From: Candidatus Limivicinus sp.
Lineage (GTDB): Bacteria > Bacillota > Clostridia > Oscillospirales > Oscillospiraceae
Assembly: GCA_029264685.1 (NCBI GenBank)
Contig: JARHZW010000021.1
Span: forward strand, 1-33,897
Length of the DNA stretch: 33,897 nucleotides
Direction of reading: 5' to 3'
Position numbers and translations under genes: made by a program. The notes under the pieces are model-generated. The model saw nothing but the letters and a program-made list of their open reading frames with translations. It had not been told where the DNA came from and did no database searches. Within the stretch, counting starts at the first letter, position 1, and each line of letters opens with the position of its first letter. Below, piece by piece: positions 14,861-24,848 of the stretch.

Positions 14861-15678
14861 AGCTCTATGACCGAATTTTCAAGCCGAAAAAGTATGAGCT
14901 GTCCAACGGCAAAGCTGTGGAGGAGCGCTTCACCAGATTGCCGCTGATACTGCTGCTGCTTATTGTGTGCACAGTTATTTCCGTGCACATTACCGGCTTT
15001 AACTTTGAGGTTTTAGGCAGAAACGGCAGTAAGTTTTTTGATATACTTAAGGCCATGTTTCCGCCGAAAACCTCATATATGCCTAAAATATGGCAGCCTT
15101 TGTGGGATACCATAAAGATGTCCGTTCTCGGTTCATTTATAGGTGCGGTTCTGGCTATTCCGGCGGCTATTCTTGCCTCCAGCAATATAATCAGCTCCAA
15201 GGCTGTTCTTGCTATCCAGAGACTTTTTCTGAGCCTTGTGAGGACCCTGCCTACTCTTGTATGCGCACTTATTGCAACTTATATCTTCGGCCTTGGTACC
15301 ATGGCAGGTACCTTTGCCATTGCCGTTTTTACCTTTGCCTACATAGGAAAACAGCTTTTTGAGGTTATAGAAACTGTGGATATGGGTCCCTTTGAGGCTA
15401 TGGAGGCTCTTGGCGCCACTAAAATGCAGGCATTCAGAAGTGCGGTTTTCCCACAGGTCCTGCCTACCTACCTGTCTGTGTCCCTTTTCTGCCTTGAGGG
15501 TAATGTCCGCTACGCTTCAATTCTGGGATATGTGGGCGCCGGCGGTCTGGGTCTTATTATGAATGAGAAAATCGGCTGGCGTGAATACGACAGCGTCGGT
15601 ATGATTTTGATAGTGCTCTTTATAACTGTTATAGCTATAGAGGGTATAAGCCATGTTATAAGAAAGCATTTGAGCTGA
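14857..15678 (+). CDS. phnE: ABC importer permease, PhnE type (first copy)
   Basis: A 273-residue inner membrane subunit with about six membrane segments. The first follows a charged N-terminus (residues about 1-26), and the EAA loop that contacts the ATPase is EALGATKMQAFRSAVFPQ. The stretch RTLPTLVCALIATYIFGLG and the ending with IGWREYDSVGMIL are typical of PhnE. It overlaps phnC by 4 bases and is followed 13 bases later by a second permease gene, so the transporter is probably a PhnE heterodimer. Confidence 0.92.
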   Translation: MKLYDRIFKPKKYELSNGKAVEERFTRLPLILLLLIVCTVISVHITGFNFEVLGRNGSKFFDILKAMFPPKTSYMPKIWQPLWDTIKMSVLGSFIGAVLAIPAAILASSNIISSKAVLAIQRLFLSLVRTLPTLVCALIATYIFGLGTMAGTFAIAVFTFAYIGKQLFEVIETVDMGPFEAMEALGATKMQAFRSAVFPQVLPTYLSVSLFCLEGNVRYASILGYVGAGGLGLIMNEKIGWREYDSVGMILIVLFITVIAIEGISHVIRKHLS

Positions 15679-15691
15679 AAGGAGGCTGAAC

Positions 15692-16504
15692 ATGAACAAT
15701 TCAATTAAGGAAGCTTATGAGAAAGCTCCGAAAACATGGATACTTCAGCTTCTGGTGGCATTTGTGATTGCCTGCCTGCTTGCGTGGTCAAGCTCAGCTG
15801 TTGAAATGTCAAATACCAACGGAAAAGGTCTTCAGGTGGCAAAAAATATCATTTCAGGTATTTTTCATCCGGATACAAAGCTTCTGTTTGCAGCCGGAAA
15901 AAGCGGTGTTGCCTATCTGCTGCTTGAAACTCTGTGTATTGCCTTTCTGGGTACTGTGGTAGGTGCGGTAATTTCCGTTCCGCTGTCATTCCTCTCTGCT
16001 TCAAACCTTATGCCAAAACCCATAGCCATAATCGGCAGATTCTGCATTGCGGCTATCCGTACCATTCCTGCCTTTATCTACGGTCTTATGTTTATAAGAG
16101 TCACAGGACCCGGACCTTTTGCAGGCCTGCTTACAATGAGCCTGTGCTCGATAGGTATGGTTTCAAAAATGTTTATAGAGAGCATTGAAAATCTGGATAA
16201 GCGCATACTTGAATCTCTGGATGCTGCAGGCTGCACCACTTTCCAGAAAATACGCTATGGTATCCTTCCTCAGCTGTTTGCGGACTTTATGTCCACCCTT
16301 ATATACCGTTTTGATATGAACCTGCGTGACGCTACGGTTCTGGGTCTTGTGGGAGCAGGCGGTATCGGCGCTCCTCTTATCTTTGCAATGAGCTCTTACC
16401 GCTGGAACGAAGTGGGAGCAATACTTCTGGGCCTTATTATCCTCGTTCTTATAGTGGAGACTATTTCCTCAAAGATACGCACAAAGCTGATACGGGGAGA
16501 GTAA
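15692..16504 (+). CDS. phnE: ABC importer permease, PhnE type (second copy)
   Basis: A 270-residue permease with a similar layout to the preceding gene: a first membrane helix at about 19-36, EAA loop ESLDAAGCTTFQKIRYGILPQ, and the C-terminal VGAGGIGAPLIFAMSSYRW. An AAAGGAGG site lies 7 bases before the ATG. Two different PhnE subunits per operon are common in Firmicutes. Its stop is one base from the start of the phosphatase gene, so the phosphatase is surely part of this operon. Confidence 0.92.
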   Translation: MNNSIKEAYEKAPKTWILQLLVAFVIACLLAWSSSAVEMSNTNGKGLQVAKNIISGIFHPDTKLLFAAGKSGVAYLLLETLCIAFLGTVVGAVISVPLSFLSASNLMPKPIAIIGRFCIAAIRTIPAFIYGLMFIRVTGPGPFAGLLTMSLCSIGMVSKMFIESIENLDKRILESLDAAGCTTFQKIRYGILPQLFADFMSTLIYRFDMNLRDATVLGLVGAGGIGAPLIFAMSSYRWNEVGAILLGLIILVLIVETISSKIRTKLIRGE

Positions 16505-16505
16505 A

Positions 16506-18023
16506 ATGGACGAAAAAACACTTCGGATTTATTTTACATCTGATATACACTCCTTTTTTTACCCCACCGATTACCGCAGCCACGGTGAAAAGGACATAGG
16601 CCTTTTTAAGTGTGCAAACCGTTTTGAAAAGGACGGAAACACGCTTGTGATCGACGGTGGAGACATTCTTCAAGGCTCTCCTCTCGGTGCTTTTTGCCAC
16701 GATTCTGTGGGAAATCCTGAAAAAATCGCAGAAATTATGAACTGCTGCGGCTATGATTACATTACGCTTGGAAATCATGATTTTAACTACGGTACAGAGT
16801 ATCTGGGAAAATACCTGAATACTTTAAATGCCCACTGCATATGCCAGAACGCAGAGAACAAGCAGGGGGAGAGCAAGTACCCATACTGCATACATACTCT
16901 TGAAAACGGCCTTAAAATAGGCGTTGTGGGCATTGTGACAGACTATGTGAATGTTTGGGAGCGGCCTGAACATCTGGAGGGCGTTAATATTACCTCTCCT
17001 CTTTCTGCGGCTAAAAAGGCTCTGGAAGAAATTCGGGATAGATGTGACCTGACGGTATGTGTTTATCACGGAGGCTTTGAAAGAGATCTGGATACAGGGG
17101 CGGTTTTAAGCACCAGTACCGAAAATGTTGCCTATCAGATATGCAGCGAGCTGGATTATGACATCCTGCTTACCGGACATCAGCATATGTCCGTCAAGGG
17201 CAGAAAGCTGTTTGATACATTCATTGTTCAGCCTTCCGATTCGGGAAGAGAGTTTGTTCGTCTTGATGTAAAGATTAGTGGCGGCGAAAAGCAGATAAGC
17301 AGCGTGACCTGCCCTGCCGAGGGACAATGCGATGAGAGCCTTATGAATAAATTCTCGGAGCTTAATCAGGGCGCTGAGAAATGGCTGGATATGGAAGTTG
17401 GCCATTTGAGTCAGGAGCTTATGCCGGGGGATCATCTGGAAATGGCATTTAATGGAAGCGGCCTTGCGGATTTCTTTAATATGGTTCAGCTTTCGGCCAC
17501 AGGTGCGGATATTTCCGCTGCAAGTCTTGCAAATGAAGTTGCGGGCCTGCCGAAAACGGTGCGGCGCAGAGATGTGCTGACGGCCTACCCATACCCGAAC
17601 ACCCTTGCGGTGGTTAAAATGAGCGGAAAGCACCTGAAAGAGGTTGTGGAGCGAAGTGCGGAGTATTTTGCCCTTGACGAGGGTGGAAATGTTCATATTT
17701 CAGAGGGATTCTTAAAGCCGAAGGTTGAGCATTACAATTATGATTACTATGCAGGCTTTGACTACAGCATAGATCTGAAAAGACCTGCGGGACAGCGGGT
17801 AACCGAGCTTAAATATAAGGGAAAAGACATTAAAGACGATGATTTCTTCAATATTTGTGTGAATAACTATCGTGCCTGCGGAGCAGGCGGTTATCCCCAG
17901 TACAGCAGCTGCGAGCTTGTGAGGGAAATCAACACTGAAATGTCAGAGCTTATTCTAAACTATTTTAAGGAAAACCCATCCGTTACAGTAGAGTCAGCGA
18001 ATAATATGCACATTTTCTGCTGA
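16506..18023 (+). CDS. Cytosolic 5'-nucleotidase/cyclic phosphodiesterase-type phosphatase
   Basis: A 505-residue two-domain enzyme of the UshA/5'-nucleotidase family. The N-terminal calcineurin-like metal site is complete: Asp13 and His15 (TSDIHS), Asp53 (IDGGD), GNHDFNYG (89-96), VYHGG and TGHQHM. The C-terminal 5'-nucleotidase domain (about 300-490) contains NNYRACGAGGYPQY, the substrate-stacking region. Unlike UshA it has no signal peptide, so it acts in the cytosol. Position at the end of the PhnDCEE operon, one base after phnE, suggests it removes phosphate from the imported compound. Likely substrates are nucleotides, cyclic nucleotides or sugar phosphates; the exact one is not visible. 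GGGGAG lies about 7 bases before the ATG. Confidence 0.9.
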   Translation: MDEKTLRIYFTSDIHSFFYPTDYRSHGEKDIGLFKCANRFEKDGNTLVIDGGDILQGSPLGAFCHDSVGNPEKIAEIMNCCGYDYITLGNHDFNYGTEYLGKYLNTLNAHCICQNAENKQGESKYPYCIHTLENGLKIGVVGIVTDYVNVWERPEHLEGVNITSPLSAAKKALEEIRDRCDLTVCVYHGGFERDLDTGAVLSTSTENVAYQICSELDYDILLTGHQHMSVKGRKLFDTFIVQPSDSGREFVRLDVKISGGEKQISSVTCPAEGQCDESLMNKFSELNQGAEKWLDMEVGHLSQELMPGDHLEMAFNGSGLADFFNMVQLSATGADISAASLANEVAGLPKTVRRRDVLTAYPYPNTLAVVKMSGKHLKEVVERSAEYFALDEGGNVHISEGFLKPKVEHYNYDYYAGFDYSIDLKRPAGQRVTELKYKGKDIKDDDFFNICVNNYRACGAGGYPQYSSCELVREINTEMSELILNYFKENPSVTVESANNMHIFC

Positions 18024-18051
18024 AACCGCTGAAAAGACAACAATTTATGAC

Positions 18052-18088
18052 AAAAAAGACATTGAGAATGTTCTCAATGTCTTTTTTT
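18052..18088 (+). terminator. Terminator of the PhnDCEE-phosphatase operon
   Basis: GACATTGAGAA (18058-18068) pairs perfectly with TTCTCAATGTC (18071-18081), with A6 before it and T7 after it. Confidence 0.9.
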
Positions 18089-18109
18089 ATAATCAGAAAA
18101 ACAATATAA

Positions 18110-18140
18110 AAAGCACCACGGGAAATTCCCATGGTGCTTT
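18110..18140 (-). terminator. Terminator of the purine operon
   Basis: AAGCACCA (18111-18118) pairs with TGGTGCTT (18132-18139), and GGGA/TCCC extends it across one mismatch. A-rich plus-strand sequence at 18096-18110 gives the minus-strand T-rich tail. It lies 29 bases after the fhs stop. Confidence 0.7.
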
Positions 18141-18168
18141 GTTAATGAAAAAGTAAACCAAGTTTATT

Positions 18169-19845
18169 TTAGAAGAGACCCGTAATTTTTCCGTTCCCGT
18201 CTATATCGATCTTTTCTGCGGCAGGGTATTTAGGAAGCCCTGGCATGGTCATAATATCTCCCGCAAGGGCAACAATAAAGCCTGCACCGGAAGAAAGACG
18301 AAGTTTTTTGATATTTACGGTAAAATTCTCAGGGGCACCGAGTTTTGAAGGGTCATCGGAAAAGCTGTACTGAGTTTTTGCAATGCAAATGGGCAGATCC
18401 CCGTAGCCCATACGGGTAAAGTCCTCAGCCTGATTTTTTGCTTCCTGAGACAAAACAACATCCTCGCCGCCGTAAACCTTGCGGACAATGGAGCGAATTT
18501 TGTCTTCTATAGATAAATCCAGAGGGTAGCTATAGCTGAAAGAAGAATTATCCTCCTGACAAAGTCTGAGAACTTCTTCTGCAAGAGCAGTGCCTCCTTT
18601 TCCGCCCTCTGCCCATACCTGAGCGGGAATAACATTTACACCAAGTTCCTTGCAGCTTTCCTGAAGGGCGTGGATTTCTTTCTCCGTGTCTGTGGGAAAG
18701 CGGTTTATTGCAACTGTGCATGGCAGCTTATATACATTTTGGATGTTGGAAACGTGGCGGAGAAGATTTGGAATACCACGCCTGAGTGCCTCCACATCCT
18801 CACACCGGAGCTGATCCTTAGACAAGCCCCCGTGCATTTTAAGAGCCTTTATTGTGGCCACCACCACAACGGCGGAGGGCTTGATGCCCGCTGTACGGCA
18901 CTTTATATCAAGGAACTTTTCAGCCCCGAGATCTGCGCCGAAGCCTGCCTCGGTGACAACATAGTCCGCAGATTTAAGAGCCATTCTGGTTGCCAGCACG
19001 GAGTTGCAGCCGTGGGCAATATTGGCAAAGGGGCCTCCGTGAATAAACACAGGAGTTCCCTCCAGCGTCTGTACCAGATTGGGTTTTAGTGCGTCCTTTA
19101 AAAGCACTGTCATTGCGCCCTGCGCATTGAGATCCCCGCAGCTTACGGGCTTTCCTTCGTAGCTGTAACCCACAACTATTCGGGAAAGCCTTTCCTTCAA
19201 GTCGGAAAGACTTTGCGAGAGGCAGAGAATAGCCATGATTTCGCTTGCAACCGTAATGTCGAAGCCGTCTTCACGGGGAACACCGTTGGCTTTCCCGCCC
19301 ATGCCGTCAATGATGAAGCGGAGCTGTCTGTCGTTCATATCCATGCAGCGTTTCCATGTGATTCTGCGAGGGTCTATATTCAGGGCATTTCCCTGCTGAA
19401 TATGGTTGTCAACCATGGCTGCAAGCAGGTTGTTTGCCGCACCTATTGCGTGAATATCTCCTGTAAAGTGCAGGTTAATATCCTCCATGGGGAGCACCTG
19501 AGCGTAGCCTCCTCCGCAGGCACCGCCCTTTACCCCGAAAACAGGACCGAGCGAGGGCTCACGGAGTGCAGCAACGGCATCCCTGCCTATAGCCCGCAGA
19601 GCGTCGGCAAGACCTATGGAAGTTGTGGTCTTGCCCTCACCTGCGGGAGTTGGCGTTATAGCGGTTACAAGAATAAGCTTTCCGTCGGGGCGCACAGTAT
19701 CGTCAAGATACTTGAGGTCAACTTTAGCTTTATATTTGCCGTAGTTTTCAAGATATTTGTTATCAATATGAGCCTTTCGGGCTATTTCGTCTATGGGGCA
19801 CATGGGGGTGCTCTGAGCAATTTCAATATCAGTTAAGAAAGCCAC
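18169..19845 (-). CDS. fhs: Formate--tetrahydrofolate ligase
   Basis: It makes 10-formyl-THF from formate, THF and ATP. The 558 residues match the usual family length. The ATP loop [12 protein letters not shown] lies at 64-75, followed by conserved stretches such as [20 protein letters not shown] and [20 protein letters not shown] sequence (here [17 protein letters not shown]). The start is GTG at 19845, with GGGAGA about 8 bases upstream. It is the last gene of the purine operon, 23 bases after purL. Its product is the formyl donor for PurN and the AICAR transformylase in the same operon, which explains the linkage. It is probably under the ZTP riboswitch through the shared transcript. Confidence 0.97.
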   Translation of the reverse strand: MAFLTDIEIAQSTPMCPIDEIARKAHIDNKYLENYGKYKAKVDLKYLDDTVRPDGKLILVTAITPTPAGEGKTTTSIGLADALRAIGRDAVAALREPSLGPVFGVKGGACGGGYAQVLPMEDINLHFTGDIHAIGAANNLLAAMVDNHIQQGNALNIDPRRITWKRCMDMNDRQLRFIIDGMGGKANGVPREDGFDITVASEIMAILCLSQSLSDLKERLSRIVVGYSYEGKPVSCGDLNAQGAMTVLLKDALKPNLVQTLEGTPVFIHGGPFANIAHGCNSVLATRMALKSADYVVTEAGFGADLGAEKFLDIKCRTAGIKPSAVVVVATIKALKMHGGLSKDQLRCEDVEALRRGIPNLLRHVSNIQNVYKLPCTVAINRFPTDTEKEIHALQESCKELGVNVIPAQVWAEGGKGGTALAEEVLRLCQEDNSSFSYSYPLDLSIEDKIRSIVRKVYGGEDVVLSQEAKNQAEDFTRMGYGDLPICIAKTQYSFSDDPSKLGAPENFTVNIKKLRLSSGAGFIVALAGDIMTMPGLPKYPAAEKIDIDGNGKITGLF

Positions 19846-19868
19846 AAGTATCTCTCCCTATCTTATAC

Positions 19869-22800
19869 TCAGCGGAAATACTTTACCGCCGAACTGAACA
19901 TTTTAATATCATAATCGCCGGGGACATTTTTGTAAAGACCTGAACCGATTCTTTCTGCATGACCCATCTTTCCGAAAACTCTGCCGTCAGGGGAGCATAT
20001 ACCTTCCACGGCGCAGAGGGAACCGTTGGGGTTAAAGTGAACATCCATGGTAGGCTCTCCGTTAAGATCCACATACTGAGTGGTGATCTGCCCGTTTTCG
20101 CTCAGGGTCTTTATAAGCTCAGGAGAGGCAAGGAAACGGCCCTCGCCGTGTGAAATGGGAACATTGAAAATATCGCCGGGCTGAGTATCCGCAAGCCATG
20201 GGGATTTATTGGAGGCAACCCTGACACGGACTATCCGTGACTGATGGCGGGAAATGGTATTAAAGCTGAGTGTGGGGCAGCTTTCGTCGGTGTCTATTAT
20301 CTTGCCGTAAGGCACAAGACCCAGCTTTATGAGGGCCTGAAAACCGTTGCAAATGCCGCACATCAGACCGTCACGGCGGTCAAGAAGCTCCTCTACGGCC
20401 TCTTTTACAGCGGCACTGCGGAAAAATGCGGTTATGAATTTACCTGAACCCTCAGGCTCATCACCGCCGGAGAAACCGCCGGGAATGAAGACCATCTGTG
20501 AGTGCGACAGGGATTTTGAGAAGCTCTCAATGCTTTTCTCAATATCAGAGGAGCTAAGATTGTTAATAACCATTATTTCCGTGTCTGCGCCTGCATCTTC
20601 CATGGCTCTTGCGCTGTCATATTCGCAGTTTGTGCCGGGGAAAACGGGAATCAGCACTTTAGGACGGGCACATTTTACAGCAGGGGCGGAGTGGTCAGCA
20701 TACAAACGGGTGATTTTAGGGACTTGTCCTGCTTCGGTGGGAATATTGCAGGTATAAACGCTCTCAAGCTTTCCCTCGTATATATCCAGAAGCTGAGACA
20801 GGGAAACCGCCTCACCGCCAAGGCGGATTTCGCACTTATCGGTAACGCGGCCCAGCAGTCGTCCTTCTTCACATTCCGGCTTAACTTCCAGAACAAAGGA
20901 GCCGTAATTATAGCCGAACAGCTCCTCGAGACTGAGAGTGTCTGAAAGCTCCACACCAAGGAAGTTGCCGAAAGCCATTTTCATAACTGCCTCGGCAATA
21001 CCGCCGTAGCCGGGAGTATAGGCGCTTACAGCCATTCCGGTGGTAATAAGCTCGTGCACTAGTTCAAAGACTTTTATGAGAGACTGTGTTTCGGGAAGAC
21101 CATTATTGTCTCGTTCAGGCTCAATGAGAATGAGCTTATTTCCGACTGCTTTTAGTTCATTGGGTGTAATATTTTTTATTTTATCCGTTGTTACTGCAAA
21201 GGAAACCAGAGTGGGCGGTACATCCATGCTTTCAAAAGAACCGCTCATGGAATCCTTGCCGCCTATTGCGCCGATTTGAAGCTCCATCTGAGCCTTAAAC
21301 GCACCGAGAAGTGCGGCAAGGGGCTTGCCCCAGCGATCAGGGTCTTTGCCCAGCTTTTCAAAGTACTCCTGAAATGTCAGGTACACATCCTTAAATTCGG
21401 CGCCCGTTGCAATTAGTTTGGAAACGGACTCGATTACAGCAAGATATGCGCCGTGGTAGGGACTTTTTTCGCTTATATAGGGGTTGTATCCCCAGGCCAT
21501 GAGAGAGCAGTCTTCGGTATGGCTTTTTTCCATTGAAATCTTCTGAACCATGGCCTGAATAGGGGTAAGCTGATTTTTTCCGCCGAAAGGCATTAAAACA
21601 GTGCCGGCGCCTATTGTGGAGTCAAACCGCTCTGAAAGGCCTCTCTTGGAGCAAACATTAAGGTCAGAGGCCATTGCCGTGATGCCCTGAGTAAAGGATA
21701 GGGGGACGGCCTTTTCAAATGTGCCTGCTTTTTCCACATGGGCTTGAATGTGCTTTTCCGCACCGTTGGAATCCAAAAATTCACGGCTTATATTTACTAT
21801 CTTTTCGCCGTTCCAGTTCATTACGAGCCGTGGCGCTTCCGTAACCTCTGCTATAACTGTGGCCTCAAGATTTTCCCCGTGGGCAAGAGCCTTGAAGCTT
21901 TCGGCATCCTTTGCGTCCACCACAACTGCCATGCGCTCCTGAGATTCGGAAATGGCAAGCTCAGTGCCGTCCAGACCCTCGTATTTTTTTGTTACGGAGT
22001 TAAGGTTTATGTTCAGGCCGTCTGCAAGCTCTCCTACTGCCACGGATACACCGCCTGCACCGAAATCGTTGCAGCGCTTTATCATTCGGCAGGCTTCGGG
22101 ATTACGGAAAAGCCTTTGAAGCTTGCGCTCTTCGGGTGCGTTGCCTTTCTGAACCTCTGCTCCGCAGTTTTCCAGAGAGTCAAGGGTGTGGGATTTGGAG
22201 GAGCCTGTTGCACCGCCGCAGCCGTCACGACCTGTGCGTCCGCCAAGAAGTATAACAAAGTCTCCCGCCTGAGGACGCTCACGCCTTACGTTTGCCTCGG
22301 GAGCGGCCGCAATAACAGCGCCTATCTCCATGCGTTTTGCGGCGTAGCCGGGATGATAAAGCTCATCGACTATTCCGGTGGCAAGACCGATCTGGTTTCC
22401 GTAGGAGGAATAACCGGCGGCAGCAGTGGTGACGATTTTTCTCTGGGGCAGCTTGCCGGGCAGAGTTTCGCTGAGGGGCTTTAAGGGATCGGCAGCACCT
22501 GTAAGGCGCATTGCGCCGTAAACATAGGCTCTTCCGGATAGGGGGTCTCTGATTGCACCGCCTATGCAGGTGGCAGCACCTCCGAAGGGTTCTATCTCTG
22601 TGGGGTGATTGTGAGTTTCGTTTTTAAACAGCAGCAGCCACGGGGTGGGAACGCCGTCTTCTTCTACACTTATTTTAACCGTGCAGGCGTTTATTTCCTC
22701 TGATTCGTCAAGCTTTTGGAGCATTCCGTTTTTTCGGAGGTGCTTCACGGCTATTGTGGCAAGGTCCATAAGGCTTACGGGCTTTTTACGGTCCAGTGCC

Positions 22801-23558
22801 TCTCTTGTTTCAAGATAGGAATTAAAGCTCTGCTGAATTTCCTCGTCCTCAAAGCTTACCTTGTCAATACTGGTGTTAAAGGTGGTATGACGGCAGTGGT
22901 CAGACCAGTATGTGTCTATGACTTTTATTTCGGTGATGCTGGGGTCACGCTGCTCTTCTCTGAAATACTCCTGACAAAAGGCAAGGTCATCTATATCCAT
23001 GGCAAGCCCTTTGAGTTCAGCGAAGGCAGCAAGCTCATCTCTGCTCATGGCGTTGAAGCCGTGGAGAATTTCCACTTTTTCACCTGCCGTGTAATCGGCT
23101 TTGAGAGTACGGGGCTTTTCCATTGCTGCTTCACGGGTTTCCACCGGATTTATCAGGTATTTCTTGATTTCGCCGATTTCTTCGGCACTCAGATTGCCGT
23201 AGAGCTTATAAATCTTTGCTGTTTTGACTTCGGGCTTGTTTCCACGGAAAATTATCTGCATACACTGTGCGGCGGAATCAGCTCTCTGGTCAAACTGACC
23301 GGGTAGATATTCAACGCCGAAAACTTCTGCTCCGTCATCTTCAAGGCAGAAGCTGACATTGTCAAGCTGAGGCTCAGACAGCACGGTTTTAACGGCATAA
23401 GCAAATTCATCTTCGCTTATGTTTTCAACATCGTAGCGGTTTATAAGGCGCAGATCTGTTAGAGAATCAATGCACAGCAGGCTTTTTATGTCCTCTTTAA
23501 GGTTAAGAGCTTCATGTGCAAGCTCCTTTTTCTTTTCAACAAATACACGATAAACCAT
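19869..23558 (-). CDS. purL: Phosphoribosylformylglycinamidine synthase, single-chain
   Basis: It converts FGAR, glutamine and ATP to FGAM. The 1229 residues form the fused large type: N-terminal and linker regions, two AIR-synthase-like halves (for example DTYWSDHCRHTTF, FKNETHNHPTEIEPFGGAATC, GAIGGKDSMSGSF), and a class I glutaminase from about 966. The glutaminase is complete, with Cys1070 in CGICNGFQ and His1137/Glu1139 in SHGEGRF. The start at 23558 has GGGAGG 6 bases upstream; a longer frame to 23624 only overlaps purD. One base separates it from the purD stop. The intact glutaminase here contrasts with the damaged one in PurF. Confidence 0.97.
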   Translation of the reverse strand: MVYRVFVEKKKELAHEALNLKEDIKSLLCIDSLTDLRLINRYDVENISEDEFAYAVKTVLSEPQLDNVSFCLEDDGAEVFGVEYLPGQFDQRADSAAQCMQIIFRGNKPEVKTAKIYKLYGNLSAEEIGEIKKYLINPVETREAAMEKPRTLKADYTAGEKVEILHGFNAMSRDELAAFAELKGLAMDIDDLAFCQEYFREEQRDPSITEIKVIDTYWSDHCRHTTFNTSIDKVSFEDEEIQQSFNSYLETREALDRKKPVSLMDLATIAVKHLRKNGMLQKLDESEEINACTVKISVEEDGVPTPWLLLFKNETHNHPTEIEPFGGAATCIGGAIRDPLSGRAYVYGAMRLTGAADPLKPLSETLPGKLPQRKIVTTAAAGYSSYGNQIGLATGIVDELYHPGYAAKRMEIGAVIAAAPEANVRRERPQAGDFVILLGGRTGRDGCGGATGSSKSHTLDSLENCGAEVQKGNAPEERKLQRLFRNPEACRMIKRCNDFGAGGVSVAVGELADGLNINLNSVTKKYEGLDGTELAISESQERMAVVVDAKDAESFKALAHGENLEATVIAEVTEAPRLVMNWNGEKIVNISREFLDSNGAEKHIQAHVEKAGTFEKAVPLSFTQGITAMASDLNVCSKRGLSERFDSTIGAGTVLMPFGGKNQLTPIQAMVQKISMEKSHTEDCSLMAWGYNPYISEKSPYHGAYLAVIESVSKLIATGAEFKDVYLTFQEYFEKLGKDPDRWGKPLAALLGAFKAQMELQIGAIGGKDSMSGSFESMDVPPTLVSFAVTTDKIKNITPNELKAVGNKLILIEPERDNNGLPETQSLIKVFELVHELITTGMAVSAYTPGYGGIAEAVMKMAFGNFLGVELSDTLSLEELFGYNYGSFVLEVKPECEEGRLLGRVTDKCEIRLGGEAVSLSQLLDIYEGKLESVYTCNIPTEAGQVPKITRLYADHSAPAVKCARPKVLIPVFPGTNCEYDSARAMEDAGADTEIMVINNLSSSDIEKSIESFSKSLSHSQMVFIPGGFSGGDEPEGSGKFITAFFRSAAVKEAVEELLDRRDGLMCGICNGFQALIKLGLVPYGKIIDTDESCPTLSFNTISRHQSRIVRVRVASNKSPWLADTQPGDIFNVPISHGEGRFLASPELIKTLSENGQITTQYVDLNGEPTMDVHFNPNGSLCAVEGICSPDGRVFGKMGHAERIGSGLYKNVPGDYDIKMFSSAVKYFR

Positions 23559-23559
23559 G

Positions 23560-24834
23560 TTATGCCTCCCTATATGCTTTAAGCGCCTTTTGACCGATAT
23601 CGTGGCGGTAATAGGCGTTTTCAAAATGTACCTTATCTTTCAGAGAATAGGCGGCTTTTATTGCAATGGGAAGAGTGGGTTTTACGGCTGTAATCCCCAG
23701 AACTCTGCCGCCGCTTGTCAAAAGCCTGCCATCGGGACTGAGCCTTGTGCCGGCAGAATAAACATAGGGCTTTGCCTCATCCTCTATGGTAATTTCAAAG
23801 CCCTTTTCATATTCAACGGGATAACCCTTAGAGGCCATTATGAGACAGCAGGCACAGTCGCTGCTGAATTTTACTTCTGTTTCTTCAAGTGTACCGTTTG
23901 TGCAGGCCTGCATCACCGTGAGCAGGTCGCTTTCAAGAAGGGGAAGCACAACCTGAGCCTCAGGGTCACCGAAACGGCAGTTATACTCTATGACCTTGGG
24001 TCCGTTTTCAGTAAGCATAAGGCCAAAATAAAGGCAGCCCTTAAAGGTCCGTCCCTCTGCGGTCATGGCATGGATGGTGGGAAGAAAAATTTTCTCCATA
24101 CACTCTTTTGCCACGGCTTCCGTGTAGTACGGGTTTGGAGCAACAGTACCCATGCCGCCGGTATTAAGCCCCTGATCATTATCCATTGCACGCTTGTGAT
24201 CCATGGAGGAAACCATGGGTTTAACGGTTTTTCCGTCGGTAAATGCCAGAACAGAGACCTCAGGACCTTCCAGAAATTCTTCTACAACCACACGGCTGCC
24301 GCTTTTGCCGAATTTGCCGTGGGCCATCATGGATATAAGCGCCTCTCTTGCCTCTTCACGGGTCTGAGCAATAATTACGCCTTTTCCAAGGGCAAGCCCG
24401 TCGGCCTTTATAACGGTGGGAAGGGGAGCTGTTTCTATATATTTCAGTGCCTCATCCAAACCCTCAAAGCTGCGGTACTGAGCGGTGGGAATGGAGTATT
24501 TCCTCATTAAATCCTTTGAAAAAACCTTGCTTCCCTCGATTACGGCAGCTGCCTTTGAGGGGCCGAAGCAGGGGAGACCTGCATCGGTAAGCAAATCCAC
24601 TGCCCCCATAACCAGAGGATCGTCAGGAGCTACGACGGCGTAGTCCACCTTGTTTTCCAGAGCAAAGGCTTTTATCGCCTCAAGATCGGTTGCCGCTATG
24701 GGAACGCAAACCGCATCATCAGCCATACCGCCGTTTCCCGGTAGGGCGTAGATTTTCTCCACGCTGCTGTTTTCACGGAGCTTTTTAATTATAGCGTGCT
24801 CACGCCCGCCGCCGCCTACTACAAGAATCTTCAT
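23560..24834 (-). CDS. purD: Phosphoribosylamine--glycine ligase
   Basis: It joins phosphoribosylamine and glycine with ATP to give GAR. At 424 residues it has the normal length. It is an ATP-grasp enzyme: VVGGGGREHAI at the N-terminus, PDDPLVMGAVD, the grasp core with KADGLALGKGV, and the metal site EYNCRFGDPEAQ. AGGAGG lies 6 bases before the ATG. It sits between the AICAR transformylase and purL. Its substrate comes from PurF, so it would depend on whatever supplies ammonia to that variant. Confidence 0.97.
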   Translation of the reverse strand: MKILVVGGGGREHAIIKKLRENSSVEKIYALPGNGGMADDAVCVPIAATDLEAIKAFALENKVDYAVVAPDDPLVMGAVDLLTDAGLPCFGPSKAAAVIEGSKVFSKDLMRKYSIPTAQYRSFEGLDEALKYIETAPLPTVIKADGLALGKGVIIAQTREEAREALISMMAHGKFGKSGSRVVVEEFLEGPEVSVLAFTDGKTVKPMVSSMDHKRAMDNDQGLNTGGMGTVAPNPYYTEAVAKECMEKIFLPTIHAMTAEGRTFKGCLYFGLMLTENGPKVIEYNCRFGDPEAQVVLPLLESDLLTVMQACTNGTLEETEVKFSSDCACCLIMASKGYPVEYEKGFEITIEDEAKPYVYSAGTRLSPDGRLLTSGGRVLGITAVKPTLPIAIKAAYSLKDKVHFENAYYRHDIGQKALKAYREA

Positions 24835-24848
24835 TAAGCGCCTCCTTA

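Noticed and set aside
23557-24510. Long plus-strand open frames opposite purD and purL
   Set aside because: They are antisense shadows of well conserved purine enzymes, with no ribosome sites and no family resemblance.
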